A stretch of DNA of 64,000 bases, taken from Entonaema liquescens. Its lineage: Eukaryota; Ascomycota; Sordariomycetes; Xylariales; Xylariaceae. Every line of letters starts with the position of its first letter. Positions within the stretch are counted from its first letter, which is position 1. The translations under genes and the position numbers were made by a program. Location of the stretch: assembly GCA_902805475.1 (NCBI GenBank), contig CADCSX010000008.1:1612001-1676000 (forward strand). The letters run 5' to 3'. Below the pieces are notes generated by a model, which had not been told where the DNA came from, ran no database searches, and saw nothing but the letters and a program-made list of their open reading frames with translations. Positions 49,019-59,924 of the stretch are shown here, in pieces.

Positions 49019-50622
49019 TCACTCCTCATATCCAGGCACATCTCGTAAATCACCACGCGGGGTATATGGAGTTGTGATGGGGATAACTGAGCGGCTTAGA
49101 GTTAGCAAATTATCCGTGTTTCTAGGACAATCATAGACGCAAACAGATGCTTCTAGCGTTATACATCCTGAATAGTCTTAAACATCACAAAGGGGAAAAT
49201 AGGGGTAAATAGATAATTTATACTTACTCTCTCTATCCCAGGCCCACCGGCGTCTATGCTCCTCGGAAAGCTCCCCACGGAGCATTTGTACTATGTACTT
49301 TCCAATAATAGGCAGAAATTTGTAGCCGTGGAACGAGCCACCTGCCGCAATATACAGATTCCTTGACGCCGGGTGCGGTGAGATAATCCAATCTTCGTCT
49401 GGCGTAGATATATCCCTGTATAGGCATAGAATAGTCAGCTTGTATCGGCTCCTAAGTTTTTCAAAGAGAAAACAGTTCTAGGACTTACCAGCAAAGTCGA
49501 TATGATTCAGGCTTCATGCCCTGCACGGAGTCTCCGAAGAACATATTCCGGACTCTGGCGGAATTCGCCTTTAGTGCATCTGGAAGGTCTCGCGTCCATG
49601 TCATGCGATCGCTGTGTGATAGCGACGGAGATGAGATCTCCTGCTTCGACGCTTTGTTGTAGATGTTACGGGTGTATGGGAACTCGTGCGTGCACTTCGC
49701 CAGATCAGTGCCACTGGAACTTCCAGGAGGTATACACTCAGCTAAAACATTGTAGTTAGCATGATAAACTGAAATATTATAGACTAGAAGTTAGATGTGC
49801 TATGATCCTTAATCTTGAGAAACACACCAGGAGAATCTCCGTAGGGGTGCACTATAACCGGTGCGTTCTTAAACATATCCAGTCCCGTATCACCGCGCGG
49901 GACCTTGAACAAACACATCAACACAGCCGCTGCCTTCATCCTGTCTCCGGCATGCAAGTCCGGGGTTTCCGGTGCACTCTCCGCAAGAAGCCAGGGTGTG
50001 TAAGCTCCCGATGACAAAACGACGCGTCGCGCGGCGAATGTACGGCCGTCTGTTGTCGAGACACCAATACAAGCCCCGTCCCCGTTGAACTCGAGTTTTG
50101 CCGCCGTGCCGACTTCGTACCGCACGCCGCTATTAACAGCGGTTTTTACGACAGCCTGTAAAGCCAAGGCCGCATCGGCCCACCCGGCTTCCGGACTTAA
50201 TATGCACTGTTCCGCGCCGCCCTCGAAGCGGCAGCTCCCAAGGAGTGGGAAGCGGGACCGCGTCTCGTCGAAGCCAAATATTTCAAGCGGTGCGTTTCCG
50301 GGGCCCAGCAAGGTTTCGTAGTTATCTACGAGCTTCTGTGTCCTGGCAGCTGTGATCGACCAGAGAGCCCCGTCTTATGGAAGAAGGGCGTGACGACGGG
50401 GTCGGCGTGGGACCATGCTTCCTTGGCCTCGAGCGCTAGTTTCATGTACATCGGGTCGTCATACTCGGCTCTGATGATCTTGTTTAAATCGTGCGCGGCC
50501 GCAGCTGGGTCTGGGAATGGTGCTTGGTCGAGTAAGATGACTTCGGCGTCAGGCTCTTCCTCTTTTAGGAATTTTGCTGTTGACGCCCCGAAGCATCCGG
50601 CTCCAATAATCAGGGTTGCCAT
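49019..50622 (-). CDS. FAD-dependent amine oxidase (amadoriase/sarcosine-oxidase-like), apparent 1-base deletion
   Basis: Flavoenzyme of the DAO superfamily, near fructosyl-amino-acid oxidases, which oxidise glycated amino acids to give H2O2. Exons: 50622-49828, 49741-49489, 49415-49228 and 49086-49019. GAGCFGASTAKFLKEE is the Rossmann dinucleotide motif. DLNKIIRAEYDDPMYMKLAL is typical of the subfamily. SYRLCW|DISTPDEDW has the Cys that binds FAD covalently in relatives. GGSFHGYKFLPIIGKYI is the C-terminal FAD motif, and the protein ends GDLRDVPGYEE. The frame breaks after HKTG at the four-base C run 50368-50371 (plus letters). One extra base there gives KTGALWSITAARTQKLVDNY, and the four exons then sum to exactly 435 codons. 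The break could be an assembly error or a true null allele. The ending suggests a cytosolic enzyme, not a peroxisomal one. Confidence 0.75.
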
Positions 50623-51403
50623 AATTGATTGCAACTGACTATGATTTCTTTGCTTGTGACTTTATCTAGTTTCTCAGTAACACTATACGATCTAAGTCAT
50701 ACTATGATTATGACGGGTAGGAATAAGAATAAGGAAATGGTTTTAGAAGAAGTGTTAGATTAGATGGGTGGCATATATGTAGCTAGTATAACGCAGCAAT
50801 GAGATACTTACTTGCCCGCATTACATTGAAGCTCAAATTTTAAGGTATAATAAGTAGCTACGAACAAGCTTGCTTCCGTGTCAACTGAGGTTGTATCAAG
50901 AAGCGGGGTCTGCACCATGTTCCATACTTCACTATTCACTTGCGTATGGAGATGACTCTATTTGACAACTGACATCCTTGCTATACATTACAGCTACTGT
51001 TTTGTGTGCCATGTGGACACTATCACTTTAAGTAGGTGTCTTATTTACCTAGATAGATAGTTGGTAGGTATGGGATAGTGAACTCATGATATTACATTGT
51101 CACTATGTGCTGATACGTAATTACAGCAACTATCTACTTGGCATGGCTTCGATAAGTCCATGTAGGCAGGGCAGGATGACGTCCCACGAGAGGCTTTGCA
51201 TCCTACGAGGACGAGCTTAGTATCTTCAAGGAAGTATCATGACTCGAAAGTTAGCTTAGCCATGTAAATTTAGGTTCCTTTATTTTGTATTTAGCTACGC
51301 CCTTCTTTTTAGCTAATATTCCTACAAAGCACACGATGGTCAAACGTTCCACCTTACTCTCAAGCTATGAGGCTGTTGGCTTCACTGGTGTTTCAGTATT
51401 ATA
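50623..51403. other. Intergenic region
   Basis: Promoter of the amine oxidase gene and 3' flank of HUL5. AT-rich, with no coding exon recognised. Confidence 0.4.
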
Positions 51404-54400
51404 TTAGCTTAAATCAAAACCAGCTCCAGACTGGATAGCGTAGAGTAGCTTGTTTCTTAGGGTCTCCTTTGAACTATACCGCGGGAGTTTTAGGAGATTG
51501 ACGCAGGTACTTGTGCTAGGTAATCTCTCCTCATCAGTACCACCATCTCTGATGCTGAAATGAGGGCTTAGCTGCGAAAACCCCAATAACGGTGCTCTTG
51601 GTGTCGATGTTACATATTTGAGCACCTCGCGTCGCTGAGGATCTTGGAATTCGCGCATTACTTGCCAAAACATTTGGACAGTTGGATGTTCCATTCCATC
51701 GTCACCCACAGCGTAGAGACCAGAATACTGAGTATTGCGTCGAAGATCTTCCACGTCAATCTCAGAACTGTCTCCTCCAACAAGTCTTTGGAGTTCTGAT
51801 TGATTGAACATGGACAACCACGCGGGGTTGATGATAGATCCCAGGCCCTTGAGGAAGGCTCTAGTTTGTCGATAAGGTTGCGCTACGAGCCGGTGGTTTA
51901 CAACGTAGGATATATAAAGAGGGCGGTTTGTATTTGTGACGGGGATGTTCTCACCGTTTTTGCAGAGCGGACGTGTAATGGTGAGCGCCTTGCCACCAGC
52001 TGTCGTGACTTGGTCCGTGATAGTAAAATCTAGTGCAAGATCGACTACTTTACCGGAATAGTTTTTGAGGCTAATAAGCCCTTGATATAGCTCCGGGTCA
52101 AGATCTCGTAGATCATTGAGGTTGGCGCGGTAGTCATTTAGAGAACCCTGTCCTGACGCTGACCATTTAAGAAGGAAAAAGCCGGCGAAAGCCTTGTCAA
52201 TCAGGATACCTTCGTACATGCACTTTCCCACCACCCTACCAAGGAATTCATATCGCTTGGCAAGATCAATCATGGCCTCCTTCCACCCCACGTCATTTTC
52301 CGTATACCCGTAACTACGGAGAAGCTCTGCATGATTGTCAAATGTGCTTGGGTTTGGGTATAATAGGTTTTGGCTGTTGGTGGCGAAGAGGCCACGGCCG
52401 GAACTGGGGTTGAAGGCCTCATCGGTTACGCTGATCAAGAATTCCTTCGTAACACCGCCGCCGTCAATACCAGCTTCAGCCTGATCAAATTGGTCAACGA
52501 ATGTTATCTGGATAGGCTCCTTCAACCCATCACCAAGAGGGTAAAATTGTTCGTATGCGTCATCGAACACTTGCCCACGTTTAACCCTAGCAGAATGACG
52601 GCCAAGGATGTCTCTACCCCTAGCAGAAGGGCCATTAAATCCACCCTCGCCTGATATTACCGATAAACGCCATCGGTCGGGGTCAACATGGCCGCCTCTG
52701 CGCTTCGATTTGTCAAGATAGACGAATTGACGGAATATCTGAACCCTGACCTCGAAAGGAATGACGAACGGCATGTTACGAAGAATTTCAAGCTTGGGTC
52801 CGACTTGGGCTAGTAGTTGCTCTCGTTGGACCCGTCGTAATCGACGTCGTTTCTCAATCTGTGCCGCTCGTGAGAGACGCTGTCCTGTAAACGTATGGAA
52901 AGTATCAAGTGCATCTCCATCCGAGTCGTCAGAGTCGTCTCCGTCTTCAGCCATCTGGTCTTTTTGCTGCTCTTCTAAAACGACAGCCGATATAAACCCG
53001 TCCATGTCGAATTTCGAGGTCATCAACCAGAAGTCTGCGGGAAGAAAACGCCGGCGAGAATCTCTTTCGTACAACGAACGCATTGTTGTTGTAGACGCAG
53101 ATCTCAGGCTCAAAACGTCCATCCCTATGATACCGGCAAATGACGAATGGGCATCTTTAGATTCTTCCTCTTGAGTGCTCGATATTCCCGAATTAATGCC
53201 CATGAGGCTATTGAGCCGGGTTGGCCTTGAGGCAGATGGCATGATATCCGCTAGGTTGTAATATAACGGGAAAGACAGGGTTTTGAGAAAATTAATAAGT
53301 TGCTTCAACTCGTCTAGACTGAGACTGCTTGAGCGTATTCTCGATGTTGCAGGACTTTGATGTGCTAGTATTTGGTTCTCTGGGGGTAGGAAGTCTTCGT
53401 CATCAGTAACCCGGAGAAGAAAGTTATATAATTCGAGAAATAGTAATATAGTCCTCCATTCTCTATCACGTATGGGGTCCGGCTGGAGAAGTGTAACGAT
53501 TGTCGAAGGCTGCTGCTGAGTCCTAGGCTGCGTGATGGTTTTGAATATGCTTGTATTTGAGGCTGCCTGCCAGAAATACTTAACTGAAGGTGTCGATATG
53601 GGACTAGCTGAGCCGGCTATAGAGATATCGCCTTGGAAGAGCCGCATCTTGATGTCGTCGCCATGGCTAGGGAAGCACCTTAGCAAGACTAATGTATAAC
53701 CAGCGAGAAGGCTCGCGTCTTCGGAAAGGCGGTCGGGAGATACGGCGGTCCTAAATGGTATTAGTATAAACCTTACATATTTCGAATCTTGGCTACGAAC
53801 GAAGTGAATCTACTCAGCAGATCTGAGATGCCGTCCTCGTCTACGAGGAAGTCTAGTTGACTTATGATCCACGTGGATAACGGGGCAGAATCTTCCACGT
53901 CATCACCGTCGTGTTCGGAGGCACCGCCATTGACGCCGTCAGTCTCGTTGCGGGTACCGTGCCGGTCATATCGTATTCGAATGTCGTCGACGAGGATGGA
54001 TAGTTGTAGATAGAGCGCCTCAAGATATTTGAACCCGTAAGAGGAAGAAGTTGCCCTGTTCAAAGCGATGAAGTGGGCTAAGAGACAGAGAGCGCCGTAC
54101 TTTGATAGTATACCAACATGCTCATGCTCCGAGATAGTATCTACGATACTCTGTGATAAAAGTTGAAGATCTATATGGCTTGCTATCCGTTTAGGATCTT
54201 GTTGGAGGGATGGAAGATTTGATGATGTAAGGAAGGAGAATGCAAAGGCTTGGTAAGCTGGCAATGTAGATACACCTAAAATCTGTTAGATTACACGGTA
54301 TATGGAATAGACCGAAATGAGCCTACTAGCTGATCACGTACCTTGTGTAGATGGTATAAGAGGTGCCGTAGCTGCTTCGGCAACAATATCCGACTCTACT

Positions 54401-55090
54401 ACTGAGTTGGTACCCCACTGAATATTCCGCTCAGAATACGTGCAGAGGAGCTTATAGTACCGGTGTAAGATGGGAGTAATAGAATGTGGTCTGTTCTTTA
54501 CAATGAGAACCAGGATTTGGAGAAGGTCTAAGGATGAACTAGCTGGTCGGCTGTTATCGCGAAGTGTAAGTGAGTAATACACAACTATGGCTTCGAGTAT
54601 GTACATACCCTTCTAGAGCTCCTACGATGAGCACTGCTAATCGATCCCAAGAATTAGGACTGAATAGATCCAAGCTCGAAGCGGAGTTTAGGATAGTTAA
54701 ATCCCGAACTAGTAGATCTAAACGCCTCTGATCGTCTGCTCTGGTTGGATTGAATAAATTACGGATAAGAGGTAGGGCGCTAATCACTCGAGTTGAAGGG
54801 TCATGATCTAGAGGTTGACTGTAGAGAGCATCAAACTCTTCTCGGTACGTTTGTTTCAAGTTTCTTCGATCTTTGTGTCCTCTCCATACCCTTTGGAGTC
54901 TCTTCGCAGCATTCAACTCGTCACGTTCTCTCTGTCTCTTTTCACGTTCGATTTGTGCCTGCGCTACCGTTTTAGAGGCGCCAGAGCCGGATGGTGACCA
55001 ACTCGAGGTAGCCCAAGGGTTTGTATTACGCTGGCCGCTCAAGTTGACATTTCGCGGCCGTCTTGAAGTGCCTGTAAAGGTTGGGAACAT
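51404..55090 (-). CDS. HUL5: HECT E3 ubiquitin ligase, HUL5/UBE3C type
   Basis: Proteasome-associated ubiquitin chain-elongating ligase (E4-like), 1174 aa. Four exons: 55090-54609, 54538-54342, 54275-53777 and 53750-51404, all GT-AG and in phase. The N-terminus MFPTFTGTSRRPRNVNLSGQ and the IQ-like helix AAKRLQRVWRGHKDRRNLKQ at about residues 56-76 are specific to the HUL5/UBE3C branch. A long helical region with acidic insertions follows. The HECT domain starts near residue 790 (FEVRVQIFRQFVYLDKSKRR; FVDQFDQAEAGIDGGGVTKE). The catalytic Cys is in LPSTSTCVNLLKLPRYSS, residue 1142, and the protein ends GAGFDLS. Nothing looks truncated. Confidence 0.93.
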
Positions 55091-57545
55091 GATGAATGTG
55101 TAGAAACTTTCTCGATGTCTTTGTGGATTGAGTTGAGCTTATTATTTGTTAAATCGACGGATAATGTCGTAGAAAAGCGTAGTAGACGGTGTCCAATCTA
55201 CTATGTGGCGTGAATCAACATGGTGCGGCTGTCGTGGATTATGATGGCTGTCGTGAGAGTTTGGAGTTTGATTCGTCGTATTTGACGTAATAGCTAATAA
55301 GTTAAAGACAACCGTAGATAGCTGCCTATATTACCAAACAGCATTTAAGGGGAAAGTTAATAGCAATAACGCAAAGGGAAGTAACCTAGGTAAGTAGCCT
55401 GGGTAAATTATGCCGGCGTCCGAATATGCGCAAAATCAGTATGCGCATTTGCGTGGATCGTCGTATTGGAAAAAGATGTGAGATGAATATGTACCTTGAC
55501 GGCTTAGTAAGCTAAGGTACCGGTACGGTGTGCCTAGGGATTCGACATGTGTTGATCAGTCAGCTGTTTGGTGATGCATGAAATTGAGTTTCTGTTGTCT
55601 TCTAAACGTCGATGAGCTTTGGTTCCTTAGGTGCTTCCCAGTACCAGCAACGCACGTCACAGTGCTAAGTTGTTACCCTCTTAGCACCCACTTTTAGCAC
55701 CTTTACGTCGACCTATGGGTCTATTTAGGCAGGCGGGGTGACCCCTGGTAAGGCAGTTGGGTATCTCTCCGCGAACTGATAAGATAAGCTATCTTGATAC
55801 CCGCATTACCTGACTTGAGAAACATGTGGGAGGTACCTAGCTTACAACAATAGGTGCGTGCGTGCACTTGATCTTTCTTTGTTTCTGAATTGTAAGCTTC
55901 CGTATATCTCTATGCATATGAAAATATTTACCGATATATGCCTCTTAAATCATGATGGAAGTTAAATAGCAAGTAACCCATTATAATGTTACACCAATGA
56001 CAAGTTACATATACCAAGACTTAGTTAGCACATGTGAAACTCACCACTTGAGCTAATAAGCCTACTTACATACAAGGTATATAATATTATACCTTAGATA
56101 AGTATGTTCTATAAAGACAATGGCGCTTTATACCTAGACATGATCTCTCTTCGAATCGGTACCATGTGACTTACATCAACTTATACAAGTTGAAGCCAGT
56201 TGTTCCATATTATAATACATGTATGCATGTATAGTTATAATATTTATGTGTATTATATTATATTTTATATTTATCACTTACACCAAACATAACTCGCTTC
56301 TAGCTATAATCTTTTATATTATACATCTTACCTCAATTGTTAGATAAACTTGATGTTTAAGTATCTACCTATGTACTTAACCTACCTAACGTATGGCTGT
56401 GGCGTACATACCTATCCTTGTGAGAAGACATCTACCGAACTGTTGCCATCAACTTGACATTACATAACCACTTCCTCTTACCTAAATAACAAGGTTCAGC
56501 TACAGCATGCTCAGCCTACCTAGGTATTGTTCCACAACATCGATTTCTCCTTCCCGAGCTTCTGTGGCACCGGATGACTTATGTAGGTTAATAAGTATCT
56601 GGGTGTAGTTAGTGTAAAGTATTTTCTCCACATGTGATTGGCCAAATATATTTCATCTGTACTTAGGTAAGTATTTAAGTTAGGTACATTGACATAAAAC
56701 TCAGAATTTGCCGAGGGGGTCTGGGGGGCTAAAGTACTACGCCTAAGGAAAGTATGATTAGGTAGAAAGTGCGGTTGGTACAATATTGAAGGTTACTGAA
56801 AATAGCTTGGTGGAGGGCCCACTATTTGTGGTCGAAATTTTTTGTGTGGTTGATCGCAACCAAAGAAGCACAAAAAATCTTCAAGATCTCAAAAGACGAA
56901 CGGACCCTCCCCTTCTTTCTTCCTTTTTCTCCAACGACTTGACAACTTTATCGCCAGCTCGTCACCCAAACTCTCAAAAAAACAAAAAAGAGATTCAGTT
57001 ATAAAGTACGTTCTTTACAGTCCGTACTTCGTTTCTGTTCTCGCCAAATTTCATTCACGAGAAAAACACCAAAAAAATTCGGAAAACTAGAAAATCCACC
57101 ACCTGCTAAGGACCTCAATTCACACTCGATCCATCTATCGACGCGCATTAGTCCTTCACTCGAATAGGTATCATCGTCAATATCTCCGGCCTATTCATCC
57201 ATTTCCCATCTTAGGGTATAAAGTGACTTCTAGAAGCTCGAGTACGCTTAGAGTTTTAGATTATCATCACTTTCTTTGAAGTCCCCACGACAACCTTTGT
57301 CCAACAGGTCTTCATTCTCTTGCGATCATTATTCCTTGATCACGAGAACGTAATATTCTTGCAGCTCTTTTTAATTGCCTGGTGCGCTTTTCCCCGTTTT
57401 CCCCTTACCCTCACCCGAACAAATTGCAATCAAACTTGCGACGTCCGTTTTGCGCTTTGAGAAACATTTGCTCTGCACCCCTATTGCCTTTATCACTACC
57501 TTGCTAACCTTGTATGCCTCTCCAGTCAATTAATTTTTTGTCACG
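55091..57545. promoter_or_regulatory. 2.45-kb divergent region, HUL5 promoter and PAB1 promoter/leader
   Basis: The left end is the HUL5 promoter. The middle (about 55900-56700) is very AT-rich and full of TACCTA/TAGGTA words. The right part, about 56860-57545, looks like a transcribed PAB1 leader: it is pyrimidine-rich near the ATG and carries A-rich tracts at 56976-56989 and 57057-57095. No upstream reading frame of convincing size is seen. Bases immediately before the ATG (TTGTCACG) give an ordinary start context. Confidence 0.45.
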
Positions 57546-59924
57546 ATGTCTGCTGCTCCCACCTCCGGCGCTGTTGACCAGCTTGCCGCCGATCTTGGTA
57601 ACACTTCTCTCAACGGTGGTGATGCCAAACCCGCATCTATCAACACCAATGTCGCTCCCGACGCTCACGGCGATGAGGCTGATGCCGCCGGCGCCACCCC
57701 CAGCTCCGCTCAGACCCCCCACCCCGCCGCATCTGCGTCCCTTTACGTCGGCGAGCTTGACCCTTCAGTCACTGAGGCAATGCTTTTCGAGCTCTTCTCT
57801 CAGATAGGTTCTGTTGCCTCTATTCGCGTTTGCCGTGATGCTGTCACTCGTCGTTCTCTCGGATATGCCTACGTCAACTACAACACGACCGCTGACGGCG
57901 AACGAGCCCTCGAGGAGCTTAACTACACCCAGATCAAGGGCCGCCCGTGCCGCATTATGTGGTCTCAACGTGACCCCAACTTGCGCAAGAGCGGACAGGG
58001 CAACATTTTCATCAAGAACCTCGACGCTGCCATTGATAACAAGGCGCTTCACGATACCTTTGCTGCTTTCGGCAACATTCTGAGCTGCAAAGTTGCTCAG
58101 GATGAGAATGGCAACTCCAAGGGATACGGATTTGTGCACTATGAGACAGATGAGGCTGCCGCTCAAGCTATCAAGCACGTTAATGGAATGCTGCTCAACG
58201 AGAAGAAGGTTTATGTCGGTCATCACATCCCCAAGAAGGATCGTCAGAGCAAATTTGAGGAGATGAAGGCGAACTTCACCAATGTTTACGTCAAGAACAT
58301 CCAAACTGATGTTACCGATGACGAATTCCGAGAGCTTTTTGAGAAGTTCGGAGATGTTACCTCATCCTCCTTGGCTCGCGACAATGAAGGAAAGTCTCGC
58401 GGCTTTGGCTTCGTTAATTTCACTACTCATGAAAGCGCAGCCAAGGCAGTCGATGACTTGAACGGCAAGGATTTCCACGGTCAGGATCTATACGTTGGTC
58501 GTGCTCAAAAGAAGCACGAGCGTGAGGAGGAGTTACGCAAGTCTTACGAGGCTGCCCGTCAGGAGAAGGCGAGCAAGTACCAGGGCGTAAACCTCTACAT
58601 CAAGAATCTAGATGACGATGTCGATGACGATAAGTTGCGCCAGATGTTCTCTGAGTTCGGCCCTATCACTTCTGCAAAGGTCATGCGTGACACTCTTACC
58701 GATTCTGACGATGATAAGGAAGGAAAGGATAAAGAGAATCAGAAGGAAGAGAGCGATGAGGCCAAGGAAGAAGGTGAAAAGAAGGAAAAGAAGTCCGACA
58801 AGAAACTTGGCAAGAGCAAGGGTTTCGGATTCGTGTGCTTCGCCAACCCTGACGACGCCACGAAAGCTGTGGGTGACATGAACCAACGCATGATCAACAA
58901 CAAGCCCCTCTACGTAGCGCTAGCCCAGCGAAAGGACGTCCGGAAGAGCCAGCTTGAGGCTAGTATCCAAGCTCGCAACCAACTCCGAATGCAGCAGGCT
59001 GCAGCGGCGGCAGGCATGCCCCAACAGTACATGCAACCCCCTGTCTACTATCCCCCGGGTCAACAGCCCGGCTTTCCTCCACAAGGCGGTCGCGGATTGC
59101 CTTTCCCTGGGATGGGCATGCCCGGTGCACAAGGTGGCCGTCCTGGTCAGTTCAACCCTAACGCCTATGGAGGTCCTCAAGGCGGTCGCGGCGGACCTAT
59201 CCCGCAGCTTCCTCCCAACATGTATATTCCCGGTCAATTCCCGCCTGGCGCCCCGTACGGCCAACCCGGTACTCCTCAGTTCATGGCTGCGATGGCACAA
59301 GTGCAGCAAGCCGCGATTGGAGGTGGTCGAGGTGTTCCGGCTGGTCGTGGACCGATTCAAGGCATTCCGGGTAACATGGGTATTCCGGGCGGACCCGGCG
59401 GTATTCCCGGCTACCCTCCCAACGCTCGACAGGGTGGTCCTGCGGGTCGCGGTGGACAGAACCAGCGGAATGGCCAAGGTGGTCAGTTCCCTCCTCAGGG
59501 CGGGCGTGGTGCCTCAAACCAACAAGTTGGCGGTGCTCCGAACGTGCAGCAGCAGGATCTGACTCCTACTTCTCTTCTTCACTCGCAGCTTCAAGCTCAG
59601 TCTAACAACCCTCAGCAGCAGAAGCAGATGCTGGGTGAGCTTATTTTCCCCAAGATCCAGGCTATTCAACCCGATCTGGCAGGCAAAATCACGGGTATGC
59701 TTCTAGAGATGGACAACGCAGAGCTGGTTAATCTGTAAGTTTTTCTTTTTAAAATAAGCATTTGATATATGACGTCGCTAATTTATTGCAGGATTGAGGA
59801 TGACGGGGCTCTCCGAGCTAAAGTAGAGGAAGCGATGGCCGTTTACGATGAGTACGTCAAGGCTCAGGGTACCTCCGATGGCGAGGCCGGAAAGAAAGAG
59901 GAGAAGGCCGAGGAGAAGGCATAA
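57546..59924 (+). CDS. PAB1: Poly(A)-binding protein
   Basis: Cytoplasmic poly(A)-binding protein that coats mRNA tails, contacts eIF4G and recruits deadenylation factors; 773 aa. Two exons, 57546-59734 and 59792-59924, joined in phase (NL|IEDDGALR). Four RRMs are seen by their RNP1 motifs: RSLGYAYVNY (RRM1), SKGYGFVHYET (RRM2), SRGFGFVNFTTH (RRM3) and SKGFGFVCFANP (RRM4). RRM4 carries a Lys/Glu/Asp-rich insert of about 50 residues before RNP1. A Pro/Gly/Gln-rich linker with RGG-like steps follows, about residues 480-650. The MLLE peptide-binding domain ends the protein (KQMLGELIFPKIQAIQPDLA), split by the intron. The tail is Lys/Glu-rich. Codon use is biased toward C-ending codons, as expected for a highly expressed gene. 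Confidence 0.97.

Noticed and set aside
46694..50622. MFS carrier plus amine oxidase as a metabolic gene cluster
   Set aside because: Only two genes, convergent and separated by a tRNA, with no further pathway enzyme or regulator nearby. The pairing may be chance.
57765..58304. Long antisense frames over PAB1 (also 58920-59477)
   Set aside because: PAB1 codon bias explains them. No start context, motif or splicing supports transcription from the other strand.
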